A stretch of 64,000 bases of DNA from Pyxidicoccus trucidator (GTDB lineage Bacteria > Myxococcota > Myxococcia > Myxococcales > Myxococcaceae). The first letter of the stretch is position 1. Each line of letters opens with the position of its first letter. The notes under the pieces were generated by a model. That model saw only the letters and a program-made list of their open reading frames with translations, ran no database searches and had not been told where the DNA came from. Positions 1-8,046 of this stretch are shown piece after piece. The DNA is taken from NCBI RefSeq assembly GCF_010894435.1, contig NZ_JAAIXZ010000007.1, forward strand, positions 467,339 to 531,338. Reading direction: 5' to 3'. Position numbers and translations under genes: made by a program.

Positions 1-258
1 ACGTTGCAGACGGCGCGAGAGCGCTGGGATGCGGAAGCGGACTACTGGCGTCAACACGGCGGCGCGTCGGCGGAGCAGGTGGCCCTGGAGCGCGAGCTGG
101 CGGAGGAAGCACGGGCCGCACCGCCCGAGCCGCCGGTGCCTCAGTCCGGCGAGAGCACGGCGCGAATCTTCTTCGGCGTCGCGCTGCGGCTCGTCCTGGT
201 CTTCGGCGGCTTCTTCGCCGTCTGCACGGGCTATTTCTACTTCTTCGGCCACGCGTAG
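1..258 (+). CDS. small C-terminally membrane-anchored protein, 5' end outside window
   Basis: The frame is open to the first base, so the true start probably lies upstream; the first in-frame candidate here is the TTG at 4. At least 84 residues are visible. The N-terminal part is hydrophilic and rich in Glu and Ala, and a Pro-rich linker follows. One hydrophobic segment near the C-terminus (about residues 55-80, rich in Phe, Val and Leu) suggests a tail-anchored inner-membrane protein. I do not recognise a family. Third codon positions are strongly G/C, as in the confident genes. The function cannot be inferred. Confidence 0.55.
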   Translation, partial: TLQTARERWDAEADYWRQHGGASAEQVALERELAEEARAAPPEPPVPQSGESTARIFFGVALRLVLVFGGFFAVCTGYFYFFGHA

Positions 259-712
259 GCTGGAGTCCTGCGTGGCCATCATTCATGGGCAAAGCCGCGC
301 ATATGAGGGATGGGGGCCCTGTTGAGGGGGAGGGAGGGTGCAGAGGGGCCGAGGAGGGCCGCTGACGGGGCCGCCCGAGCGATGCTCCCGGCCGGTGGAC
401 AGGCCGCTTGAGCCCCCTTGGGGCACACGCCTGCCCAGGCCGCGCTCCCATCAGGTGCGTGGCAGGAGTCTGGGCCTGTTGGCTGTCTTGAGCCTCAACA
501 CCCCACGGCCTGGGGTGGCCCTCGTGCCGGGGCCAACCTCGCACATGCCGTGGGCAAGCCCAGCGCATAGCTCCTGCATCTGCTGGATGGCCTGCTCCGG
601 CGTGAGCTCGCCCGAGCGCAGCGGGGCCTGGAGCTACCCGGGAGGGACACGGCTGCCCGGGCAGCCCACCCAACCACTTGCACGCTCCTGTCCCGCATCT
701 CATGCTGAAGAC
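259..712. other. gene-free stretch
   Basis: About 450 bases lie between the first small gene and the next plausible start at 713. Open frames exist on both strands, including one running from 338, but they show no protein-like composition. No convincing promoter, RNA gene or strong hairpin was seen. Together with the following kilobases it reads as eroded accessory DNA. Confidence 0.4.
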
Positions 713-982
713 ATGAGCGACTCCAGCTGCCAGCGCGTCCTGGGCGGAGGTGGGGCCGCGGCCGCGCGCCGCGCCTTCCTCGCGAAGGCGTGCGCCGTCG
801 CCGCTGCGGAGCGGCCCGGTCTCGTCATCATGGCAGACGAGGCGCGCTTCGCTCTCAGCGTGGAGCAGCCGGTCGGGTGGTTGAGCGTGCCGCTCGCGGA
901 GATCTATGAGGAAGACCGCGCGCTCCCCGCGGAGGAGCGGGGCGCCGCGCTACGTGAGGGGCTTCGCGCGCTGCTGCCCTGA
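713..982 (+). CDS. hypothetical small protein, possibly a remnant
   Basis: This 89-residue frame starts at the ATG at 713. Downstream of this point third positions become consistently G/C and the translation looks protein-like. It has an Ala-rich helical start, then a section containing the words PGLVIMADEARF and VGWLSVPLAEIY, and an acidic C-terminus. The same frame is open upstream to 338, but that part has poor coding character, so the gene may have lost its 5' end. No family is recognised. It may be a decayed fragment rather than a working gene. Confidence 0.35.
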   Translation: MSDSSCQRVLGGGGAAAARRAFLAKACAVAAAERPGLVIMADEARFALSVEQPVGWLSVPLAEIYEEDRALPAEERGAALREGLRALLP

Positions 983-1135
983 GTCGCTGACCCGTTGCAT
1001 CGAGCACGCGCGGCGAGGATGCGGCCCAGGTTCTCCTCCATCCAATCGACGAGCCCCTCGACGCGCTCCAGCGGAGCTCACCGCCTCCGGGATGGAGGCC
1101 CGATGAAGGCGGCTCGGTAGTGCCCGGAGAGCATC

Positions 1136-1507
1136 TCAGTGGGACTGCGCCTTCGGTGACGACAGCAGCACCAGTACCAGTGCCAGCAACGCCGGCATCG
1201 CCTGTACGAACAGGATGGAGACCTTGGAGGTAAAGCCGCCGAAGACGCCCGCGACCAGCACGCAGCCCAGGAAGAACAGCTTCACATCGCGTCTGCCCGT
1301 GGCCAGCGCCCAGCCCAGACCCGCGGCCAGGAAGCCGTTGTAGAGGCCCTGGTTGGCGGCCAGCACCGCCGAGGAATGCAGCACCTCGCGCGGCAGCTTG
1401 AACACCTTTTCGCCCACGGCGTGGTCCCAGAAGAACATCTCCAGGACCATGAACCCGACGTGCAAGAGGGCTACGAAGCCCACCATGATGTTGGCAAGCA
1501 GTTTCAT
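1136..1507 (-). CDS. DUF1304-family membrane protein
   Basis: This is a 123-residue integral membrane protein. It begins MKLLANIMVGFVALLH and has four predicted hydrophobic segments, at about residues 1-24, 50-70, 78-95 and 100-120. The segment HVGFMVLEMFFW and the later NQGLYNGFLAAGL are typical of the small DUF1304 family (about 120 residues), whose role is unknown. The start at 1507 is preferred over the upstream extension to 1594, whose translation is not protein-like. It stands alone, with eroded DNA on both sides. Confidence 0.85.
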   Translation of the reverse strand: MKLLANIMVGFVALLHVGFMVLEMFFWDHAVGEKVFKLPREVLHSSAVLAANQGLYNGFLAAGLGWALATGRRDVKLFFLGCVLVAGVFGGFTSKVSILFVQAMPALLALVLVLLSSPKAQSH

Positions 1508-1583
1508 GCAGGCAATGTGCCCCTGAGTCCCCCTTCGTGGCAATGACCACTGTGGCCAGACCCTTGGCCGCTCAGGCCAGCGG

Positions 1584-1640
1584 TCACGCCCCACGCCGGA
1601 AGGCCGCCGGGGTCATCCCCGTCCAGCGCCGGAAGACGCC
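1584..1640 (-). pseudogene. C-terminal remnant of an AraC-type regulator
   Basis: On the minus strand the last 18 codons before a stop read GVFRRWTGMTPAAFRRGA. This is the usual end of an AraC/XylS helix-turn-helix domain (F.R..G.TP..FR). Nothing upstream in this frame resembles a regulator, because the lysine-repeat tail of the DUF1801 gene occupies that DNA. It is therefore a stub left after most of the gene was lost. It overlaps the 3' end of the DUF1801 gene in another frame. Confidence 0.45.
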
Positions 1641-2203
1641 GCGCGCTTCTTCGCCGCCGGCTTCTTCTTCGCCGCCGGCTTCTTCTTCGCCGCCGGCTTC
1701 TTCTTCGCCGCCGGCTTGCTCTTCTCGGCGCCCGGCGCCTTCTTCTTCTCCGGCGGCCGGATGACGGACTCGTAGTGCTGGATGTACGCCTTCGCGGGCG
1801 AACGGCGGATGGCCTCGCCAATCACGTCGAGCGCGACGTCCTCGAGCTTCTTGAAGCGCACGCACGACTTGCCCATGTCGAGCTTCTTGCCCGTCTTCGC
1901 CCACGCCTCGCGGAACCACTTCTCCTGCTCAGGCTGGCCGTAGTTGCACATCAGGTAGACGGCCATGTGGCTCTTCTGCGAGGCCAGCGATGCGAACGGC
2001 AGCGGCTGCTTCGGATCGCAGTGGTAGCCCGCAGGGAACACCTTGTGCGGGACGTAGTAACCAATCATCCCGTACTGCATGCCCTCCTCGTAGCTCTTAT
2101 CGAGGTTGTCGAGGATGACCTTGCGCACGGCGGAGAGCGCCGCACGGCGGTCCTCCGGAAGCGAGGCGAGGTACTGGTCAACGGTGGTGGCTTTGCTCTG
2201 CAT
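1613..2203 (-). CDS. DUF1801-domain protein with lysine/alanine repeat tail
   Basis: This is a 196-residue protein. Residues 1-125 match the DUF1801/YdhG-like fold seen in small soluble bacterial proteins of unknown role, with TVDQYLASLPEDRR near the start and GYYVPHKVFPAGYHCDPKQP and KLDMGKSCVRFKKLEDVA further on. After about residue 150 comes a basic low-complexity tail of KKKPAA repeats, like those that bind DNA or polyanions in myxobacterial proteins. The start at 2203 was chosen because the upstream extension is not conserved-looking. The last dozen codons run into the AraC remnant DNA, so the natural C-terminus may have been altered by a rearrangement. Confidence 0.85.
   Translation of the reverse strand: MQSKATTVDQYLASLPEDRRAALSAVRKVILDNLDKSYEEGMQYGMIGYYVPHKVFPAGYHCDPKQPLPFASLASQKSHMAVYLMCNYGQPEQEKWFREAWAKTGKKLDMGKSCVRFKKLEDVALDVIGEAIRRSPAKAYIQHYESVIRPPEKKKAPGAEKSKPAAKKKPAAKKKPAAKKKPAAKKRAASSGAGRG
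1653..1718. repeat. 18-bp tandem repeat (about 3.5 copies)
   Basis: The unit GCCGCCGGCTTCTTCTTC is repeated head to tail at 1653, 1671 and 1689, with a partial copy from 1707. Read on the minus strand it encodes the KKKPAA hexapeptide of the DUF1801 tail. Copy number is likely to vary between strains through slippage without breaking the frame. Confidence 0.85.
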
Positions 2204-2315
2204 GACGGCGAGCCTAGCGGACGAGGAACGTGGGCACAGCACGGTAACCAAGCGCATAGAAGAGATGAAGCGGCCCGGCCAGCCACGGAGGTGGAGGGAG
2301 ACCCACCGAGCCCTG

Positions 2316-2396
2316 GATTGCCCTCACCGCCTCGTACAGCACCGTCCCCTCCGGCTGCCTCCGCCGGTACTCCCACCCGCGCTCCTTCCCGGCCAC
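2316..2396 (-). pseudogene. N-terminal fragment of an IS91-type transposase
   Basis: Read on the minus strand from 2396, the translation contains [18 protein letters not shown]. This strongly resembles the opening of IS91/ISCR-like transposases, which carry a Y.PR.PE...LY.... motif just before their zinc-binding region. After about residue 27 the match stops; no zinc-finger cysteines or catalytic Tyr region follow. It is a remnant and not a working element. The identification rests on recall of the family motif. Confidence 0.45.
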
Positions 2397-2601
2397 ACCT
2401 CGCCAGGGCTCACGCTACGGAGGGGCTCCCACGGGCTTCCGTGGAGCCCCTGGCTGCTCGGGTGGTTCGAGGCGCGACCAGGACAGCGCGTCAGGATGGG
2501 CGAACCCGGTACCAAACGGGTACCCGTCGAGAACAGACCTCAAGACGCCGGAAGCTTTGCCGCAGGTCTCATACGGGCGACAGCAGTGGAAGAGCACTCC
2601 C

Positions 2602-2790
2602 TCAGTCGCAGCCCTGAGCGTCCTCCGTGACGAACCCGTTCTTCGAGGAGATACGACGGCCGTAGCAGGCCCCGTTCTCGGTCAGCTGGTAACGGTGCGT
2701 GGACGTTCCCACCGCGTTGCGCTGCGCGCGCGGCACACCCAGGTTGTAAACGGCCTCGCCGGTGTAGACGTCGCTGAACTTCCGGTGCGA
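2602..2790 (-). pseudogene. 3' fragment of an unidentified protein gene
   Basis: The last 60 or so codons of a minus-strand frame ending at 2602 have coding-like third positions. They read [16 protein letters not shown] and later [20 protein letters not shown], ending with a Cys-Asp stop. Two cysteines close to the C-terminus suggest a secreted protein with a disulfide. Upstream of about 2790 the frame loses coding character, so it appears truncated. No family is recognised. Confidence 0.3.
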
Positions 2791-3152
2791 CTGCATGCGA
2801 GCACGAAGCGCTTCTCGGAGCAGCTCACCGTCGGAAGTCCGAGGGCATCCGAAACCGTGACATTCCGATGTCTGGAGTGCCATTGCACCAGGCGGCGGGG
2901 GAGTTGGCAGGCGGGGCTTGCTCCTGTCGTTGCTCAGGCCGGTGTCCACGCATATCCAGCCAGTTGTGGTGCTCCGTGGAGAACAAGGTACGTTCATAGG
3001 CCAGGGCAGAGATAGCTCCTTCCAGTGCAGCCTCCTTTGGGCACACGCCAACAAGGTGGAGCATTGGCGGCGAGGACCCAGCAGGCGCCGTTCAGCTCCA
3101 CGTAGCCAGCGAGGCACGGCGGCCGGGCCCGGTTTTCCTGGGGCTTACCTCC

Positions 3153-3215
3153 GTGCTCGCCGAGACGAATGAGGAGAACAACCAGGTCGTCGTTCCCTTC
3201 ACCGTCGACCCGTAG
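3153..3215 (+). pseudogene. duplicated 3' end of a CARDB lipoprotein gene
   Basis: Twenty codons plus stop read VLAETNEENNQVVVPFTVDP. The 3' end of the intact gene at 3356-7759 reads LPETNEENNLVVVPFTVDP, and the DNA is nearly identical through the TAG and the following GCGGG. Sequence before 3153 does not continue the CARDB repeat. A paralogous gene once stood immediately upstream and has been deleted except for its tail. Confidence 0.75.
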
Positions 3216-3355
3216 CGGGGCCCTGATCCGTTGACGGGAGGTCGACCTCGGACCTCATCTGGGTGGCAGTTGCCATCCGGTGGGGCCCGAGGTGCATTCC
3301 GCGCCCCCTGCCTTGTGTCTGACAGGAGCCGCGAAGTAAGGACTCAAGGACAACC

Positions 3356-6300
3356 ATGGCCATTCCCAGACAACGGCTCCGCCGGACGAGCTTCCTCCTC
3401 GCGTTCCTCCTCTTCGCGTCCGGTTGTCTGCCGACGACGGACGCCCCCGCTCCCGACGCCCCTGAGTCCGCCTTGCGCGCACGTAACACCCCCAGTTCGC
3501 GGCTCACGTACACCCATGTGCGCGCGGAGCGGAGTGGAACGCCAGGGCCGTCGGACATTCTCAGCTGGATAGACAAGGTGCAGGACCTGAGGGACTACGT
3601 CAAAGACTACAACCGGTGCGCGGGAGAGGGCTTCAACAAGCCTGGCTGCACCGCGAAGGACATGACCTGGAAGGGCATCTGCCTGCTGCTGTCCTGGCAG
3701 GTAGGCGACATCGGCGACATCATCGATTTGGGCATCGGTATTCCCGTCGACAAATTGTGCCTGGGCGAACCGACGCTCAAGTGCTGCAAGTACGAGCCAG
3801 CCACGGAGACGAGCTGTCACACCGCCTTCAACACGAGAGCGCCTATCAACTGCGAGGGCAATGATACCCGCCCCTTCGCGCAGTCCTACGGCGAGTGCCT
3901 CGCTGCCAACCGCTACGAGGGAGACCCGGGCTGCTATTGCGACTACATCCCTGCGTGCGTCAGCTCCGGCCCAGTGGTCGAGCGGCCAGACGCGGGCGCA
4001 TGGCGCTTCAATCAGCTTGGTGTGGGGCTCGCCAATGCCATCGCGGCAGGCCCGGACGCGCTCATCCGGCGGCAGCCGGGGAACTTCGTGGACTATGTCA
4101 GCTTCGTCGGCACCTGTCCGCACCGGGAGGTCATCCTCACGGGAGCCCCCTTCTCGAAGCCAGATGAGTTCCCGCCGGGCTACCCGCTGAGCCCCGCCTA
4201 CCACGAGAGTGACAACGTCCCGGAGGCCCGCTACCTGCGCGGGCTCACCACGCTCGCCATCCAACGCGTGTTCGCGGGCATCCCGAACCTCCAGGCCCGA
4301 TGGAACGCCATCTCCTCGCGCTACTGGACGGAGCCGGAGAAGGCGGCGTACCTCGCCAACATCCCGGACCCGGAATCCGTGCTGAAGGGCTGTGTGGGCG
4401 AGTTCGGCGTGGACATGCTCCGCAAAGCCTATCCGGGGGAGTATCTGCTGCTCGCGGCGCCCCTCCAGGGGGAGACCGAGCCCGACTGTCCCGACGGTTG
4501 GGTAGGTGGGGCCGCCATCTGCGCCGCAGCGTCGCTCAGCATGACAGCGAGTACCTCGGAGGCCACGGTGACGCTGGTGCCCACGGTGCAGGACCCGAAC
4601 CCAAGCGGCAACGTCGATGGAACCTACGCCGTGCAGCTCGACTGGGGCGATGGCTTCGTGGAGGGCCGCGCCTATGGCGTGTCCGAGCCGTCCACCCACG
4701 CGTGGACGCACACGTTCGAGGCGGCCGGCACCTACACGGTGACGGCGCGCATCATCAACGCGTCCGGACTGGTGGGAGAGACCACCGCCCAGGTGACAGT
4801 GACCGAGGGCTCCGGCCAGCCTGTGCGGCGCTCGGTGGAGAGCGTCCAGTTCGCACTGGAGGCCTCCGTGACCGCGTACATCCACGGGCGCATCCGCGTG
4901 GACGTGGAGGGCATTGACGCGGAGGGCAAGGTCCACAAGCTGGGCTATCACTGGGTGCCGCTGACCGGTGCGGGCTGGACGAATGTCACCGTTCCCATCA
5001 CCACGGTGTTGAACCATGACGGCCTCACGGACCTCCAGTCGTTCCGACTGAAGCCGAGCCACTACGATGGTAACTCTGTCTCGCTGCGCGTGCTGCGGCT
5101 GTCAGGCGTGACCCTGAACCTGCACGCTTCGCCGGGCATGTCGCCGCAGTCGCGCACGTACGTGCTGACGAACCGGGACGTGAAGGTCTATGCGTCCGGG
5201 GTCTCGGTCCCCACCGCGCCGCTGGTGGAGCGAGGGACGGGCAGGTTGGAGTTGCCGCTGATGAACGCGGAGATCGTCATCGACCTGCCGGCCAGCACGG
5301 AGCCGGACCCCGAGGCGAGCCATGGCTGCCGGCCGGTGTATGGCACGGACACTCCGCTGATGCGGACGGCCAATGGTGGCTGCGAAGACATCGCCAGCGG
5401 GCTGGTCTTCGCCGTCCTCCCGGCCTACAGCAACTGGCACGACGCCATCTGGGACTCGTCCGTTCCAGGCAGCGCCCCCCCGGATGCACATGACTACGGC
5501 CGACTCAATGAATACCCGGGCGGATACCCCGTCTTGCAGGGGCCGGATACCTCTGCCGCGGCCTATTGTCATGAGCTGAGCCAGGGTGGTTTCAACGACT
5601 GGCGATTGCCCTCCGAGGCGGAACTGGCCAGGGTGACGAGCGCCTCCAGGGCCGGGGCCTACTTCCCTCACGCCGTCTCGGAATACGCCTGGACCACATG
5701 GAGCTGGGACACTGCGACCGCCGTGCTGCTCTCGCTCTCGTCGGGCGCCAGGAACTATGCCAGCAAGGCGACCGGCTCCTACCGTGTCGTCTGCGTGCGG
5801 AGCGCGCCTCCACCCATCGAGCATGCCTGTCGGGTGCCCGCCGACGGCGAGCAGCTCTTCGTGACGGGAAGCGGAGGCTGCATGGATACGCGTGCTGCAG
5901 GACTCGTGTGGAGCCGGGCCTCGGTGCCCGTGAAGACGTGGCACGCCGCCGTGTGGGGCTCCGAGCTGGCGGGCAACGCGTCGCCGGACGTGGACGATGG
6001 AGCACGCGCGAATGACTACACCGGTGGATTCGTTCCGGGCATCCCGGATGCTTCGCTGGAGAACTACTGCCATTCGCTGGTGGAGGGCGGATTCAGCGAC
6101 TGGCGCCTGCCCACCTCGGCAGAGCTCCGGAGCGTGAGCGGCAGCGCCTGGGCGGTGAAGTACTTCGCCTTCGACACGAACGACTACTTCTGGAGCGCGT
6201 CCACCGACACCACGGCTGGCATCGCCGGTCTGAGCATCCACTTGGGTAGCGCTGGCTTCGGGTATGACGCGAAGACGGCGTATCGGCGAGTGGTCTGTGT

Positions 6301-7759
6301 GCGGACTCCGGTTTCCGTTGTGGCCGCGGACCTGACGCCTACAGCCTTCATCGGGCCTGCCGCGGCGGCGACACGGCAGACGGTCTCCTTATCCTGGACC
6401 GTCACGAATCAGGGCTCGGTGGGGGCCATGCCGACGTGGCGCGACGCCATCTACCTGTCGCGTGACACGTACCCCAGCAGCACCGACAGGCTGATGCTGG
6501 AAGAGTATCGGAGTACGCTGCTCGCGCCGGGTGCCAGCTATACCGTCACGAAGTCTTTGACCTTGCCGGGCGTGCCAGCGGGTGACTACTTCCTGCTCCT
6601 GCGCGTCGACAGCACTGCCGTGCTGGTGGAGAAGGACGATGGGAACAACGGGTGGACCGCGCTGCCCATCACCGTGACGAACCCCGACCTGGCCATCACC
6701 TCGTTCAGTGGGCCGTCGGTGGCCGCGGTCCAGCAGCGGGTGCCCATCAGCTGGACGGTCACCAATGCGGGTACGGCCAGCGCATACTCCCCCTGGCAAG
6801 ACTACGTCTACCTCTCCACGGACGCGACGTTCGGTGGGGGAGACGTTCCGGTGACGTACCCGCTGAGCTCGGGCGTGTTGGCGCCTGGGGCGAGCTATAC
6901 CGTTACGAATACCGTGGCCGTGCCGAACGTTCCCGCCGGGAACTACTTCCTGCTCCTCCGAGTCGACAATCACGGTGAACTCTACGAGTCGGACGAGACG
7001 AACAACACCTGGACCGCGCTGCCCATCACCGTGACGAACCCCGACCTGGCGGTCACCGCGTTCAGTGGACCCTCGGCGGCCGAGGCCCGGGAGCCCGTGT
7101 CCTTCACGTGGACGGTCACCAACGCGGGCACGGAGGTCGCGCATCCGGAGTGGTATGACTACGTCTACCTCTCCACGGACGAGACATACGACAGCGGGGA
7201 CACGTCGGTGACGATCGGGGTTCGCACGAGCGCGCTGGCACCGGGCGAGAGCTACACCGTCACGAAGTCCGTGGCCCTGCCGAACGTTCCCGCCGGGAAT
7301 TACTTCCTGCTCCTTCGGGTGGACCGCAACGGTGTGCTCCACGAGCCGAATGAGACGAACAACACCTGGACCGCGCTGCCCATCAGCCTCCGCGCCGCGG
7401 ACCTCGTCCCAGGGGGGCTGTCGGCTCCGGCCTCGGCACGGGCGGGGTCCTCCATCAGCCTGACCTGGAGCGTGAGCAATGGCTCGGTGGACGTCGATGC
7501 GCATCCGAGCTGGGCGGATTACGTCTATCTCTCCAAGGACGCGACCTGCTGCACGGGGGATACGTCGCTCACGAACGTGTCGCGCTCGACGGTGGTGGCG
7601 CCAGGGGCGAGCTATTCCCTCACCAGGACCGTCACGCTGCCGGCGACTCTGACGCCCGGTGGCTACAACCTCATCCTGTCGGTGGACAGGAACGGCTCGC
7701 TCCCCGAGACGAACGAAGAGAACAACCTGGTCGTCGTTCCCTTCACCGTCGACCCGTAG
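3356..7759 (+). CDS. large mosaic lipoprotein: PKD-like, two DUF1566 and four CARDB domains
   Basis: This 1467-residue exported lipoprotein has a lipobox-type signal peptide (LLFASGC, Cys about residue 24). Residues 40-380 form a Cys-rich region of unknown fold. A PKD-like beta domain follows at about 395-485 (VQLDWGDG, YTVTARI). Two DUF1566 (Lcl C-terminal) modules lie at about 675-816 and 835-984, each with the NDWRLP/SDWRLP signature and paired Cys. The last 480 residues are four CARDB-type repeats with the recurring words WTVTN, YVYLS and GNYFLLLRVD. CARDB and PKD folds are adhesive and common in myxobacterial surface proteins, so a surface-binding role is inferred. The start at 3356 has an AAGGA-rich leader. 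A remnant of a sister gene lies just upstream. Confidence 0.85.
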   Translation: MAIPRQRLRRTSFLLAFLLFASGCLPTTDAPAPDAPESALRARNTPSSRLTYTHVRAERSGTPGPSDILSWIDKVQDLRDYVKDYNRCAGEGFNKPGCTAKDMTWKGICLLLSWQVGDIGDIIDLGIGIPVDKLCLGEPTLKCCKYEPATETSCHTAFNTRAPINCEGNDTRPFAQSYGECLAANRYEGDPGCYCDYIPACVSSGPVVERPDAGAWRFNQLGVGLANAIAAGPDALIRRQPGNFVDYVSFVGTCPHREVILTGAPFSKPDEFPPGYPLSPAYHESDNVPEARYLRGLTTLAIQRVFAGIPNLQARWNAISSRYWTEPEKAAYLANIPDPESVLKGCVGEFGVDMLRKAYPGEYLLLAAPLQGETEPDCPDGWVGGAAICAAASLSMTASTSEATVTLVPTVQDPNPSGNVDGTYAVQLDWGDGFVEGRAYGVSEPSTHAWTHTFEAAGTYTVTARIINASGLVGETTAQVTVTEGSGQPVRRSVESVQFALEASVTAYIHGRIRVDVEGIDAEGKVHKLGYHWVPLTGAGWTNVTVPITTVLNHDGLTDLQSFRLKPSHYDGNSVSLRVLRLSGVTLNLHASPGMSPQSRTYVLTNRDVKVYASGVSVPTAPLVERGTGRLELPLMNAEIVIDLPASTEPDPEASHGCRPVYGTDTPLMRTANGGCEDIASGLVFAVLPAYSNWHDAIWDSSVPGSAPPDAHDYGRLNEYPGGYPVLQGPDTSAAAYCHELSQGGFNDWRLPSEAELARVTSASRAGAYFPHAVSEYAWTTWSWDTATAVLLSLSSGARNYASKATGSYRVVCVRSAPPPIEHACRVPADGEQLFVTGSGGCMDTRAAGLVWSRASVPVKTWHAAVWGSELAGNASPDVDDGARANDYTGGFVPGIPDASLENYCHSLVEGGFSDWRLPTSAELRSVSGSAWAVKYFAFDTNDYFWSASTDTTAGIAGLSIHLGSAGFGYDAKTAYRRVVCVRTPVSVVAADLTPTAFIGPAAAATRQTVSLSWTVTNQGSVGAMPTWRDAIYLSRDTYPSSTDRLMLEEYRSTLLAPGASYTVTKSLTLPGVPAGDYFLLLRVDSTAVLVEKDDGNNGWTALPITVTNPDLAITSFSGPSVAAVQQRVPISWTVTNAGTASAYSPWQDYVYLSTDATFGGGDVPVTYPLSSGVLAPGASYTVTNTVAVPNVPAGNYFLLLRVDNHGELYESDETNNTWTALPITVTNPDLAVTAFSGPSAAEAREPVSFTWTVTNAGTEVAHPEWYDYVYLSTDETYDSGDTSVTIGVRTSALAPGESYTVTKSVALPNVPAGNYFLLLRVDRNGVLHEPNETNNTWTALPISLRAADLVPGGLSAPASARAGSSISLTWSVSNGSVDVDAHPSWADYVYLSKDATCCTGDTSLTNVSRSTVVAPGASYSLTRTVTLPATLTPGGYNLILSVDRNGSLPETNEENNLVVVPFTVDP

Positions 7760-7777
7760 CGGGCGGGCTCACCGGGT

Positions 7778-7810
7778 GGGGATGGCTCCTGGGTTCATGG
7801 AGCCATCCCC
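7778..7810 (+). terminator. hairpin after the CARDB lipoprotein gene
   Basis: A perfect 12-bp inverted repeat (GGGGATGGCTCC / GGAGCCATCCCC) with a 9-base loop lies 19 bases past the stop codon. There is no T-run, which is common in GC-rich genomes. It is likely a transcription terminator or a stabilising 3' hairpin. Confidence 0.7.
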
Positions 7811-7817
7811 CCCGGGC

Positions 7818-7930
7818 TCAACCCAATAGGGCTCCTGTCCTTCCTATGCTCAGCACGGCCAGGACGTTGTTGATGGACTTGAGGCTCAGGAGCTTCACCC
7901 CGGAGCGCTTGCGTAGGCGGCGCCCTCGTG
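7818..7930 (-). pseudogene. fragment of a tyrosine recombinase (integrase)
   Basis: A minus-strand frame ending in a stop at 7818-7820 reads LRKRSGVKLLSLKSINNVLA followed by VLS. The SL.SINN.L.VLS pattern is typical of the SAM-like N-terminal domain of phage-type tyrosine integrases. Neither the catalytic Arg/His/Tyr domain nor an intact N-terminus is present. It is probably the relic of an integrated element. The match is from memory and short, so confidence is limited. Confidence 0.35.
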
Positions 7931-8046
7931 ACGAGCCCGGAGGACCGCAACACGATGACTTTACACTGTCGGATGCCCGGCACCGCACCGCCGCAGGCTA
8001 GATCTCAGCCTTCCCACCCGACTTGAGGTACGAGAGAGAGAGTCGT

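Larger units (their letters stand above)
2204..3355. other. eroded region with gene fragments
   Basis: This stretch of about 1.15 kb holds no intact gene. It contains an IS91-type transposase piece (2316-2396), the 3' part of an unidentified minus-strand frame (about 2602-2790), and a duplicated 3' end of the large CARDB lipoprotein gene (3153-3215). Each is listed separately. The mix points to repeated insertion and deletion at this site. Confidence 0.55.

Noticed and set aside
1653-1718. Short regular repeats considered as a CRISPR array
   Set aside because: The repeats are contiguous 18-mers without spacers and encode an in-frame lysine-rich tail.
3344-5062. 572-residue minus-strand open frame opposite the CARDB lipoprotein
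   Set aside because: It mirrors a confident gene, has Arg/His/Gly-rich composition with no domain motifs, and arises from the high-GC codon pattern.
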